Assembly (NCBI GenBank): GCA_002434915.1
Contig: DJLG01000059.1
Location: 1 to 7,423, forward strand
Direction of reading: 5' to 3'
DNA from: Proteobacteria bacterium UBA6522
Lineage (GTDB): Bacteria; Pseudomonadota; Gammaproteobacteria; Steroidobacterales; Rariloculaceae
Length of the DNA: 7,423 nt
Of this stretch, positions 1-7,119 are shown piece after piece (position 1 is the stretch's first letter; each line of letters begins with the position of its first letter). The notes beneath the pieces are model-generated. The model was not told the origin of the DNA and made no database searches. It worked only from the letters and a program-made list of their open reading frames with translations. The position numbers were made by a program, and so were the translations under genes.

Positions 1-71
1 TAAGAGGCAAACTCCTACTAAACTTCAGATATAAGAGATATATTCATCTAATACGTTTTAAATAAGAATGT

Positions 72-79
72 GGGGGAAG
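72..79 (+). promoter_or_regulatory. Strong Shine-Dalgarno of the DUF3500 gene
   Basis: GGGGGAAG ends 4 nt before the ATG at 84 and fixes that start over the in-frame ATG at 105. I see no convincing -35/-10 pair in the AT-rich stretch 1-71. The same 8-mer occurs at the start of the bauA-like gene on the other strand. Confidence 0.7.
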
Positions 80-83
80 CATC

Positions 84-1256
84 ATGAACATATTAAACAT
101 ACATATGAGAATCTTAGTCGCTGCATTTATCCTTATAGGATGCCTATCAATAGGATTTGGGCAACAAGGAAATTTATCTAATATACCTGAAGCATCCACT
201 AGCGCTCATCAGATGAAAAAATCAGCCTCGGTTTTTATAAATTCTTTAACCAGGCCTCAGCAGGACGCAATCATTTATGAATTTACTCCAGAAAACCGTA
301 CTAACTGGTCCAATACGCCTCCTTTCGTTCACAAAAGACCAGGATTAAGACTTGCCTCTCTTACAAATTCCCAAAGACAATTGGCACATGAACTACTACG
401 TGCGTCACTGTCTAGCCAGGGTTATCAAAAAATAACCGGGGTGATGCGTCTAGATAATATTCATGGTGCTCGCTCACTTGCAGAATTAGATCGTAATGGC
501 CCTGCTGAAGATGACCGCATATATGTTCGAGAAGAAGCAGAAAGCTTTGGTGCGGGTAATTACGTCATAGCAATATTTGGAAACCCAAGCTTAGACCATG
601 ATTGGGGCTGGGTTATTCAAGGACACCATATGGGTGCAAGTTTTACAGTATCTGATGGCCACACCGGTTTTACCCCGCTTTTTCTAGGAGCAACACCATT
701 AGTGTTAGAAGAAGGCGTGTTAGCTGGATGGTCTGCAATGTCACATGAAGTAACAAGAGGTTTTGAACTAGTGCAGTCCCTTAATAGCGCACAACGCGCC
801 ATAGCTATTAAGAGCGAGAGTCCTCCAGACGGACTCTCGGCTGGAGTTGGAAATAAAGACAATATTGCTACAAACCAAGGTTTACATGCAGCCAACATGT
901 CAGTTCAACAACAACGTTTACTGCAAATTCTCGTTGAGGAATATGTTCGAAATTCAGATTTTGATGCCGCAGAAGCACAACTAGCAGCAATAGAAGAAGC
1001 GGGTTGGGAGGAGCTTTGGTTTGAGTGGCAAGGACAAGCAGAAAATCTTAAAGAGCCACTATTTTATAGAGTTCAGGGCGAACGAATTTTAATTGAATTA
1101 GTACAAAGGCCTAATCATATTCATACGATAGTAAGAGACCCAGCTAATGATTATGGTGAATACTGGCTTAATCAAATAGTAAACGAAGAATACAGTTCCA
1201 GTGATAGATTTGAAGCAGCAATTGAGGTTTATGAAATGAGTAGAAGTGCTCTTTAA
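84..1256 (+). CDS. Exported DUF3500-family protein, possible lipoprotein
   Basis: A 390-residue protein recognised as DUF3500, a family of unknown function. Residues 9-26 form a hydrophobic signal segment after a short charged start. L17-I18-G19-C20 fits a lipobox, so it may be a lipoprotein; cleavage after G26 by signal peptidase I is the alternative. Family hallmarks appear in order: the N-terminal 'F..SL...Q..A..YEF' region (about 51-67), NRTNW (71-75), the 'LLRASLSSQGYQK' helix (104-116), DWGWVIQGHHMGASF (173-187), TPLFLGATP (197-205), FEWQGQ (313-318), FYRVQGERILIEL (327-339) and the C-terminal NHIHTIVRDPANDYGEYW (344-361). H181, H182, H345, H347, R351, D352 and D356 look like a conserved polar cluster that could bind metal or substrate, but this is inference. 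The ATG at 84 is preceded by GGGGGAAG at 72-79, a strong ribosome binding site; the next ATG (residue 8) has none. It is the only plus-strand gene here and nothing nearby indicates its role. No catalytic activity should be assumed. Confidence 0.88.
   Translation: MNILNIHMRILVAAFILIGCLSIGFGQQGNLSNIPEASTSAHQMKKSASVFINSLTRPQQDAIIYEFTPENRTNWSNTPPFVHKRPGLRLASLTNSQRQLAHELLRASLSSQGYQKITGVMRLDNIHGARSLAELDRNGPAEDDRIYVREEAESFGAGNYVIAIFGNPSLDHDWGWVIQGHHMGASFTVSDGHTGFTPLFLGATPLVLEEGVLAGWSAMSHEVTRGFELVQSLNSAQRAIAIKSESPPDGLSAGVGNKDNIATNQGLHAANMSVQQQRLLQILVEEYVRNSDFDAAEAQLAAIEEAGWEELWFEWQGQAENLKEPLFYRVQGERILIELVQRPNHIHTIVRDPANDYGEYWLNQIVNEEYSSSDRFEAAIEVYEMSRSAL
815..839 (+). repeat. Perfect 9-bp inverted repeat inside the DUF3500 gene
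   Basis: CGAGAGTCC (815-823) and GGACTCTCG (831-839) are exact reverse complements around a 7-nt loop, TCCAGAC. The stem is GC-rich compared with the AT-rich gene around it. It encodes residues 244-252 (SESPPDGLS), a loop-like part of the protein before the C-terminal half. There is no T-run after either arm, so it is not a standard intrinsic terminator. It may be chance, an RNA structure slowing translation, or a protein-binding site. Confidence 0.6.
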
Positions 1257-1411
1257 ATATAGCTTTCACTAATAAACATTACTCAAAAATTTATACGCAA
1301 CCTAAAATGATGACTTAAGAGGTGAAAATTTTACAATTGCTAGTTAATTCTTAGGATATTCATACCTAATTGATCGTGTGACTTATTGTGTTAGGGAATC
1401 CTACTATTTAG
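1257..1411. other. Intergenic region between convergent genes
   Basis: This 155-nt AT-rich region separates the ends of the DUF3500 gene and the mmsA-like gene. A bidirectional terminator would be expected here. Only weak inverted repeats are visible: TTAGG/CCTAA at 1351-1355 and 1365-1369 with a 9-nt loop, and TAGG/CCTA at 1392-1395 and 1400-1403. Neither is followed by a clear T-run. No small gene or RNA gene is apparent. Confidence 0.5.
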
Positions 1412-2935
1412 CTAATCACTCCCTGGAAAAGAAAACTTAACTTTCTCCCGAACTCCACCTGATGGCCACCGCTGGGTAATTACCTTTGATCGTGTGTAGA
1501 ACCGCACAGCCTCTGGGCCATATATATGCATATCTCCAAATAAAGACCGTTTCCAACCACCAAAGCTAAAATAGGCTACCGGAACAGGTAAAGGGACATT
1601 TACCCCTACCATTCCAACCTGAATATAATCACTGAAGTAACGAGCAGCTTCCCCATCTCTAGTAAAGATACAGGTACCATTACCATAGTCATGCTCATCA
1701 ATAAGCTCTACAGCCTCTTCAAGACTATTAGCACGAACTACGCAAAGAACCGGACCAAAAATTTCTTCCTGATATATACGCATGTTCTGTCTTACATCAT
1801 CAAACAAACAGGGCCCAAGAAAAAAACCTGTTTCTTCGGATAGTTTAGAACGACCATCAACAATCAGTTTTGCCCCTTCTTCTACACCCAGGTCTACATA
1901 GCTCTTTACCCTATCTCTGTGCTCCCCTGTTATCAGGGGACCCAACTGGCTTGATGAATCCTTCCCATCGCCTAGAGTTAATGTTTCTAGGCGTTCAGCT
2001 AAAGAACTCACAAGAGAATCTGCTGTCTGGTCATCAACAGTCACTGCAACAGAAATAGCCATACATCTCTCACCGCATGATCCATATGCTGCACCCAATA
2101 AAGCACTGACTGCATTATCAAGATCTGCGTCAGGCATGATGACTGCATGATTTTTTGCGCTTCCTAAAGCTTGTACTCGCTTACCATTCTCCGTACCTTT
2201 CCTATAAACAGATTCAGCTACTGCAGAGGAACCTACAAAGCTCACAGCCTGGACACGTTCATCTGTCAATAAAATATCAACTGCTTGTTTATCACCGTTG
2301 ATCAGATTGAACACCCCATCCGGAAGACCGGCTTCCTTTAATAATTCACCAATAAAAAGTGTTGCACTAGGATCTCTCTCTGATGGTTTAAGAATAAAGG
2401 TATTGCCACAAATTAATGCTAGAGGGTACATCCATAGAGGCACCATCGCTGGAAAGTTAGAAGGGGTAATACCGACTACTACGCCCAATGGCTGATTTTC
2501 TGACCAGCTATCTATACCTCGACCAACATTTCTGCTGTGCTCTCCCTTTAATAGCTCTGGAGCTCCACATGCATATTCAATATTCTCAATGCCCCGTTGC
2601 AATTCCCCACGAGCATCATCCAACACTTTCCCATGTTCTTCCGTAATCAGGGATACAATTGTTTCTGCATTCTTTTCGATAAGCTCCTTAAATCGAAACA
2701 TCACTCGAGCTCGACTTAATGGAGTTGTATTACGCCACTCAGGAAAGGCCTTTTCAGCCGCAGTTATAGCATCCTCAACAGTACTGGGTTCTGCAAGCAC
2801 TACTTGCCGAATAATCTGGCCAGTAGCTGGGTTATACACTGGCAAGGGATTCCCTGAGTCAAGGACTCTTTGCCCATTTATGAAATGACCAATTAAAGGC
2901 TGTTCGCCTGAATTTTTTCTAGATACAGAAGACAT
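1412..2935 (-). CDS. mmsA: CoA-acylating (methyl)malonate-semialdehyde dehydrogenase
   Basis: A 507-residue aldehyde dehydrogenase of the MmsA/IolA/BauC type, close to the usual length of about 500. The family oxidises malonate or methylmalonate semialdehyde with NAD+ and CoA, giving acetyl-CoA or propionyl-CoA plus CO2, in the cytoplasm. Visible motifs are TPSNFP with oxyanion Asn160, KPSE at 183-186, FVGSS at 233-237, GSCGERCMAIS with catalytic Cys291, and EEIFGP at 390-395. The general-base Glu of hydrolytic ALDHs (in ELGGK) is replaced here by Ala256 in QALGSAKNH, as expected for CoA-acylating members that pass the acyl-enzyme to CoA rather than water. The C-terminal VITQRWPSGG (485-494) is also MmsA-like. 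The gene starts 3 nt after the aminotransferase stop, with GGTGAGGT (2946-2953) inside the end of that gene as ribosome binding site, so the two are probably translationally coupled. Next to a beta-alanine aminotransferase the likely substrate is malonate semialdehyde (bauC role). A valine or inositol route substrate is possible, but no other genes of those pathways are in the window. Confidence 0.93.
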   Translation of the reverse strand: MSSVSRKNSGEQPLIGHFINGQRVLDSGNPLPVYNPATGQIIRQVVLAEPSTVEDAITAAEKAFPEWRNTTPLSRARVMFRFKELIEKNAETIVSLITEEHGKVLDDARGELQRGIENIEYACGAPELLKGEHSRNVGRGIDSWSENQPLGVVVGITPSNFPAMVPLWMYPLALICGNTFILKPSERDPSATLFIGELLKEAGLPDGVFNLINGDKQAVDILLTDERVQAVSFVGSSAVAESVYRKGTENGKRVQALGSAKNHAVIMPDADLDNAVSALLGAAYGSCGERCMAISVAVTVDDQTADSLVSSLAERLETLTLGDGKDSSSQLGPLITGEHRDRVKSYVDLGVEEGAKLIVDGRSKLSEETGFFLGPCLFDDVRQNMRIYQEEIFGPVLCVVRANSLEEAVELIDEHDYGNGTCIFTRDGEAARYFSDYIQVGMVGVNVPLPVPVAYFSFGGWKRSLFGDMHIYGPEAVRFYTRSKVITQRWPSGGVREKVKFSFPGSD

Positions 2936-2938
2936 GAA

Positions 2939-4288
2939 TTATGCTACCTCACCAATACAGTCACTTAAGATGTTAAACGCCTCATCCAGTTGTTCTTTTT
3001 CGCAAACATATGGAGGAGCAATTTGTAATGTATCACCTGCCCAACGGACATAAAGCCCCTTTTCCCAACACGCCACACCAATATCAAATGGCCTACGAAC
3101 TAGATCATTCGAAACTGGTTCTATCTGCACCGCCCCAGCCAAACCAATGTTACGAATATCAGTAACATGCTTGGTCCCACGTAATCCATGTATTAACTCT
3201 TCAAAATAAGGCGCAAGCTCATGCACTCTATCTGTAAGCTTCTCCTGTTCGAAGATGTCCATAGCCGCAAGACCCGCTGCACAAGCAACCGGATGTCCGG
3301 AGTAAGTATAGCCATGTGTAAATTCAACAGTATGCTCTGGGGTATCAGTGTCCATGAAACCTTCATAAATCATCGCACTTGCAACAACCGCCCCCATTGG
3401 GATAGTTCCATTAGTAAGAGTCTTTGCCAAGCACATAATATCTGGAAAAACCCCAAAATGCTCCGCTCCAAAGGTACTTCCTGTTCGACCAAAGCCACTA
3501 ATTACTTCATCAAAAATAAGCAAAATATCATGTTTATTGCAGCTTTCACGCAACTGCTGAAGATATCCATGAGGTGGAACAATAACGCCACCAGAACCAG
3601 CAAAAGGTTCAACAACTACGGCAGCTATGTTTGAAGCACCATGTTGATCAATCAATTCTTCTAAAACATCAGCAAGCTCAATTCCATGCTCTGGAATCCC
3701 ACGAGAAAAAGCATTTTCTGGCAATATATTATGTGGCAAATGATCAGCCGTTATCAGCTCACCATAAGGTAAACGGTTTGGTTCAATTCTACCAACAGAA
3801 ATACCGCCAAAATTAGCGCCATGATAACCCCTAACCCTACCAATCAATCGAGTCTTTTCTGGCTTCCCTTTATGATGCCAATAGGCTCTTGCCATCTTTA
3901 AAGCAGTCTCTACTGACTCTGATCCAGAGGTCGTAAAGAACACATGATCGAGGCCTGCAGGAGTTATATCTTTAATTCGGTTTGCCAATTCAATTACAAG
4001 CGGGTGTACAAATTGGAATGCGGGGGAATAATCAAGCTCTAAAAGTTGACGATTAACAGCCTCTGCAATTTCAGGACGATTATGTCCAAATGCACAACAC
4101 CATAAACCTGATAATCCATCAAATATTTTTCTGCCATCTGCATCAAGATAATAACAACCCTCTGCAGACACTATGACTCGAGGATTATCCTTAAACTTAC
4201 GGTTACTACTAAATGGCAACCAATAAGGTTTTATGTTGGTTTGTGCTATAGGCATTTCTGATAATAGTTGCTTTTGTTTAATAGCCAT
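2939..4288 (-). CDS. bauA: Beta-alanine (omega-amino acid):pyruvate aminotransferase
   Basis: A 449-residue class III PLP-dependent aminotransferase that strongly resembles the Pseudomonas omega-amino acid:pyruvate aminotransferase along its whole length (same length, shared GRKIFDGLSGLW, LDYSPAFQ, HVFFTTSGSES, GYTYSGHPVACAAGLAA and GLAGAVQI stretches). Predicted reaction: beta-alanine + pyruvate to malonate semialdehyde + L-alanine, in the cytoplasm. PLP contacts seen are GSES (122-125) for the phosphate, YHG (155-157) stacking on the ring, D260 in FDEV for the pyridine nitrogen, and Schiff-base K289 in LAKTLTNG. W63 and R415 (YVRWAGD) line up with the Pseudomonas active-site Trp and the flexible carboxylate-binding Arg. 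The ATG is backed by GGGGGAAGG (4294-4302) at 5-nt spacing. It lies 3 nt upstream of the mmsA-like gene, whose product would use its aldehyde. Other omega-amino acids or amines (4-aminobutyrate, putrescine-type) are possible substrates, since the family is promiscuous. No bauR-like regulator is in the window. Confidence 0.92.
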   Translation of the reverse strand: MAIKQKQLLSEMPIAQTNIKPYWLPFSSNRKFKDNPRVIVSAEGCYYLDADGRKIFDGLSGLWCCAFGHNRPEIAEAVNRQLLELDYSPAFQFVHPLVIELANRIKDITPAGLDHVFFTTSGSESVETALKMARAYWHHKGKPEKTRLIGRVRGYHGANFGGISVGRIEPNRLPYGELITADHLPHNILPENAFSRGIPEHGIELADVLEELIDQHGASNIAAVVVEPFAGSGGVIVPPHGYLQQLRESCNKHDILLIFDEVISGFGRTGSTFGAEHFGVFPDIMCLAKTLTNGTIPMGAVVASAMIYEGFMDTDTPEHTVEFTHGYTYSGHPVACAAGLAAMDIFEQEKLTDRVHELAPYFEELIHGLRGTKHVTDIRNIGLAGAVQIEPVSNDLVRRPFDIGVACWEKGLYVRWAGDTLQIAPPYVCEKEQLDEAFNILSDCIGEVA

Positions 4289-4293
4289 ATAAA

Positions 4294-4302
4294 CCTTCCC
4301 CC
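4294..4302 (-). promoter_or_regulatory. Strong Shine-Dalgarno of the bauA-like gene
   Basis: GGGGGAAGG on the minus strand, 5 nt before the ATG at 4288. It selects this start over the in-frame Met at residue 12. The preceding 74-nt gap from the rhomboid gene has no clear promoter or terminator, so initiation within the longer minus-strand transcript is as likely as an own promoter. Confidence 0.7.
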
Positions 4303-4362
4303 TAAAAAAGTAATTCTGTAGCAGTTAGCTGAAAAGTCTACGGTTAAATTCTGAACATTGTT

Positions 4363-5145
4363 CTAGCGCCGACTAACTCTTTGCCAATTCTTGGTTGGCC
4401 CACTTTGCTTTTGCCACCCATGATATGGATGCAATGCAAGCAGAGTTTTATCTCGAAAGAATAGTATTAGTATAGCTCCTGACATAAAACCACCCACATG
4501 CGCCCAAAATGCCACACCACCTCCCTGAGCCCCCAGAGAAGCCACGCCGCTAAACACCTGTATCAATAACCAATATCCCAGCATAAATACTGCTGGAACA
4601 GCAAATGTTGTCACAAAAAAACCAAGAAAAACAACCATATGAACACGAATTCTTGGGTAAAGCAGTATATATGCGCCCATAACCCCACCAATTGCACCAG
4701 ATGCGCCAACCATAGGTATGGCTGAAGCTGGATTAGAAATAATCTGCGCAACTGCAGCGACCAAACCACATAGCAAGTAAAAAGCTACGAATCGCCTAGG
4801 TCCCATAGAGTCCTCAACATTGCCACCAAAAATCCATAAGAACCACATGTTCCCAATAAGGTGTAACCAACCACCATGAAGAAACATTGATGTAATGGTT
4901 GTATGCCAAGCTGAGGTATCACCAAGCACACACAAAGTACCTGGCCCAACCTGAAAACGTGTTCCAGCAGGTACATTCTGTAATAGCTCTCCAGGTATAA
5001 GGCCTAACGTGCAAATCGAGCTAGCTAGAGAAGGATTAGATCCAATACCCTGTACAAAAATCCAAACAATGACATTAATACCGATTAGTCCATAGGTGGC
5101 TAGTGGTGTAAAAACTTGGGGATTATCGTCTCTGATTGGAAACAT
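4363..5145 (-). CDS. Rhomboid-family intramembrane serine protease
   Basis: A 260-residue polytopic membrane protein with a complete rhomboid core. Rhomboids cut transmembrane substrates within the inner membrane using a Ser-His dyad. Seen here: HGGWLHLIGNMWFLWIFGGNVED (H90, H95 and N99, the L1/TM2 signature with oxyanion Asn), GASGAIGG with nucleophile Ser149, and AHVGGF with His216. Six membrane segments lie near residues 15-33, 92-110, 118-137, 145-163, 170-198 and 207-229. The start MFPIRDDNP matches the common bacterial rhomboid N-terminus, so the ATG is well placed although no good Shine-Dalgarno precedes it; the leader contains a 7-T run (5162-5168). The extracytoplasmic first loop (about 34-90) carries C45 and C72, which could form a disulfide. 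The soluble C-tail (231-260) is short and basic. It lies 82 nt after the UbiD gene and 74 nt before bauA; no substrate is suggested by its neighbours. Confidence 0.93.
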   Translation of the reverse strand: MFPIRDDNPQVFTPLATYGLIGINVIVWIFVQGIGSNPSLASSICTLGLIPGELLQNVPAGTRFQVGPGTLCVLGDTSAWHTTITSMFLHGGWLHLIGNMWFLWIFGGNVEDSMGPRRFVAFYLLCGLVAAVAQIISNPASAIPMVGASGAIGGVMGAYILLYPRIRVHMVVFLGFFVTTFAVPAVFMLGYWLLIQVFSGVASLGAQGGGVAFWAHVGGFMSGAILILFFRDKTLLALHPYHGWQKQSGPTKNWQRVSRR

Positions 5146-5227
5146 AAGTCTGTTAAACGCTAAAAAAACTATGAATTTACCAATACTATTTTAGTGAGCA
5201 TGGCAACAGAAAACTCAGTATTAACTG
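5146..5227 (-). other. UbiD-rhomboid intergenic leader with weak inverted repeat
   Basis: This 82-nt spacer holds a 6-bp inverted repeat, AATACT (5182-5187) and AGTATT (5217-5222), separated by 29 nt. A 7-T run on the minus strand (5162-5168) follows about 13 nt after the downstream arm. That is too far from the stem for a textbook terminator. No convincing promoter or ribosome binding site is seen. Confidence 0.35.
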
Positions 5228-6661
5228 TTAATCATATACATCTGGAAACTTTTCTCTAACCTCTTGCGCTAACTCTCGTGAAGTTTGGGCTACAGGGGGA
5301 AAATCATTAATTCTTTCATAAGGAATACAAGCATTGATAACACACCGTGTGTTATAGAGGGCATCTGGTGACTGGACCATTGGATCAATTCGAGATGACC
5401 AACACTTATCTAATAGTGTGATATCACTTTTAGGATCAGACCTTGTACCCATTGCCCAAAGAACATCCTGTATATCACTAGGATCTATATCATCATCTAC
5501 AACTACGACATATCTTCCACAATACCCAGTTGGATTAATCTGTGAGGCAATTAGTCCTGCCTGAGTTGCATGCCCAAAATATCTCTGCTTTATAGAAACA
5601 ACAACAAATGTGCGTCCAGCACCACCCTGGTGCACCCAAATACCTCGCACATCTGGAACAGAGGCATTATCGAGAGAGTCCCATAGTGCTGCAGAACGTA
5701 GAAAGCACCGTTCAAAAAGATGCGAATGTGGAGGTTTCTGGCTAGCCGCACATGTCAAAATAGGATTAGATCGATGATATATACGTTTGATTGTTATAAC
5801 GGGTTCAGGACGAGCACCACCGGCATAGTAACCATGCCATTCGCCAAAAGGTCCTTCCTCGGTTGTCTCATTAGGGCTTACCTCTCCCTCCAAAACTATT
5901 TCTGAACCAGCTGGAAATGGCAGTCCTGTCAACTCACCCTCCAGCACATCCAAAGGTTGTCCAGTGAGCGCTCCAGCCCAATCAAGCTCACATACAGAAT
6001 CTGGTAACGTGTAACGAGCAGCAAGAAAACTAACAGGGTCTATTCCAATAACAATTATCATTGGACAGGGCTTACCAGTTGAAAGATATTTGTCTCGTTG
6101 AATTAATCCTTGTTTACCATTGGATATATAAGAAGTTGCTTTATTAGGGCCAATAGCTTGCACGCGATAAGTGCCCATATTTACACGTCCACTATCAGGG
6201 TCCCTAGTGATAACGCCACAAGCCGTCCCAATGTAACGTCCACCATCAGCCTCATGGTGAATAGGAACAGGAAACTTAAACATATCGACATCATCACCTT
6301 CGATAATATTCTCAAGCACTGCAGCATTACTGACTATTCTTGGAGGGATTGGCTTATGCGTTGCCATTGTGCGGCGGACACTATCAAGCATAGACATCCT
6401 GTCATCTCCAACTTTAGCATCCATTCCAAGTGCTAGCGCCAAACGCGCGGGCGACCCCAACATGCCATAGAGGCATCGCATACCATTTGTATAACCTGGA
6501 ATGTCATCGAAGATGAGTGCTGGCGCTTGATCAACCTTTTGTCGATACAACACCTCAGTTACAGCACCTATTTCTTTATCCCAATGAGCCCCTTTAACTG
6601 TTTTAAGCTGACCCGCAGAATCAACGGCTGCCAGGAATTCCCTTAGATCCGTCTGAATCAT
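5228..6661 (-). CDS. UbiD-family prenylated-FMN (de)carboxylase
   Basis: A 477-residue UbiD-family enzyme, full length for the family. UbiD enzymes use prenylated FMN (made by UbiX, not in this window), a divalent metal and K+ to decarboxylate aromatic, heteroaromatic or alpha,beta-unsaturated acids reversibly. The N-terminal DLREFL (5-10) is typical. VNMGTYR supplies metal-ligand Asn161 and catalytic Arg166. EGPFGE supplies Glu269 and Glu274, which match E277 and E282 of fungal Fdc1, so the Arg-Glu-Glu centre is intact. Glu225 in CELDWAG fits the metal Glu. The probable metal His, usually in a GKHG-type motif, is Gln184 here (GKQG). The ATG has TGGAG at 6-7 nt spacing and lies 23 nt after tctB. 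Placement behind TTT transporter genes points to a catabolic rather than ubiquinone-synthesis role, so no ubiD symbol is given. The substrate cannot be read from the sequence. Confidence 0.9.
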   Translation of the reverse strand: MIQTDLREFLAAVDSAGQLKTVKGAHWDKEIGAVTEVLYRQKVDQAPALIFDDIPGYTNGMRCLYGMLGSPARLALALGMDAKVGDDRMSMLDSVRRTMATHKPIPPRIVSNAAVLENIIEGDDVDMFKFPVPIHHEADGGRYIGTACGVITRDPDSGRVNMGTYRVQAIGPNKATSYISNGKQGLIQRDKYLSTGKPCPMIIVIGIDPVSFLAARYTLPDSVCELDWAGALTGQPLDVLEGELTGLPFPAGSEIVLEGEVSPNETTEEGPFGEWHGYYAGGARPEPVITIKRIYHRSNPILTCAASQKPPHSHLFERCFLRSAALWDSLDNASVPDVRGIWVHQGGAGRTFVVVSIKQRYFGHATQAGLIASQINPTGYCGRYVVVVDDDIDPSDIQDVLWAMGTRSDPKSDITLLDKCWSSRIDPMVQSPDALYNTRCVINACIPYERINDFPPVAQTSRELAQEVREKFPDVYD

Positions 6662-6684
6662 CTAAATCTCCATATCATGGCGGC

Positions 6685-7119
6685 TTATAAGCTCAAACTA
6701 TTTATCAGCATGCCGCGGTACAACTGATAAGACATAATCCACTCGAAGAATAGCCAAGATAAAGCCGTCACAAGTGAAGCAAAAATCAATGCTCGCTGTG
6801 CCTTTTTACCAGCAACAATTTTGAGAGATAAAAAGATATAGATTAATACTGCTGGCAAAATACCAATTAAAGCCGTAAGTACTACAAGGAATCCAGGCCA
6901 ACCTACTGCATAAATTAATGCACGGCTAATTGGCACATTACCAAATTCATTATTGTCTTCCTCATTTTGAAGAAGTCTTTTGATACGAACCCCTATAGAT
7001 GTTTTAGCTTGCACCAGAAGTTCTAGAAACAACAAAAAAATCGTTGACCATGCAACTAAAACAGGCAAGGCTCTAACGTTAGGTTCGTAAACATATGATC
7101 CGATTAAAACACTCACCAT
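6685..7119 (-). CDS. tctB: TctB-family small membrane subunit of a TTT transporter
   Basis: A hydrophobic protein, 144 residues from the only in-frame ATG, resembling TctB, the small membrane subunit of tripartite tricarboxylate transporters. With TctA it would form the membrane part that takes up a carboxylate delivered by a periplasmic TctC protein, which is not in this window. Membrane segments lie near residues 17-36, 67-102 (probably two passes) and 108-130; the final 'FEWIMSYQLYRGML' (125-138) is in the place of the TctB C-terminal motif. A polar, acidic loop (50-60, NEEDNNE) separates the halves. From this ATG the first segment is cut short (MVSVLIGSYV) and no Shine-Dalgarno precedes it. 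The frame is open upstream to a TGA near 7226 and encodes the missing half of the segment (VRAPLFLLLI), so the real start is probably an ATT at 7176, giving about 163 residues. It lies directly after tctA and 23 nt before the UbiD gene. Assignment rests on length, topology and position as well as weak motif likeness. Confidence 0.78.
   Translation of the reverse strand: MVSVLIGSYVYEPNVRALPVLVAWSTIFLLFLELLVQAKTSIGVRIKRLLQNEEDNNEFGNVPISRALIYAVGWPGFLVVLTALIGILPAVLIYIFLSLKIVAGKKAQRALIFASLVTALSWLFFEWIMSYQLYRGMLINSLSL

Noticed and set aside
1..71. Possible promoter for the DUF3500 gene
   Set aside because: Several AT-rich -10-like hexamers exist, but none has a matching -35 at proper spacing.
617..898. 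A 93-codon minus-strand open frame inside the DUF3500 gene
   Set aside because: Antisense shadow of a gene whose own frame carries family motifs on both sides of it.
1351..1369. TTAGG/CCTAA inverted repeat as a bidirectional terminator
   Set aside because: Only 5 bp with a 9-nt loop and no adjacent T-run on either strand; too weak to call a terminator.
1923..1940. Perfect 7-bp stem TCCCCTG/CAGGGGA with a 4-nt loop
   Set aside because: It encodes the conserved GPLITGEH stretch of the dehydrogenase and has no T-run, so coding constraint plus chance explains it.
2589..2888. A 99-codon plus-strand open frame
   Set aside because: Antisense to the mmsA-like gene; no initiation signal or domain.
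3221..3634. A 137-codon plus-strand open frame
   Set aside because: It lies wholly antisense to the well-conserved aminotransferase, has no ribosome binding site and its translation has no recognisable domain.
4318..4347. Bulged hairpin GTAG-CAG/CTGCTAC (minus strand) before the bauA-like gene
   Set aside because: The stem needs a 6-nt bulge and the following T-run is several bases away; not convincing as a terminator or operator.
5162..5222. Inverted repeat plus T-run as a terminator after the UbiD gene
   Set aside because: The arms are only 6 bp, 29 nt apart, and the T-run starts about 13 nt beyond the stem.
6110..6436. A 108-codon plus-strand open frame
   Set aside because: Antisense to the UbiD gene, with composition that mirrors it and no family likeness.
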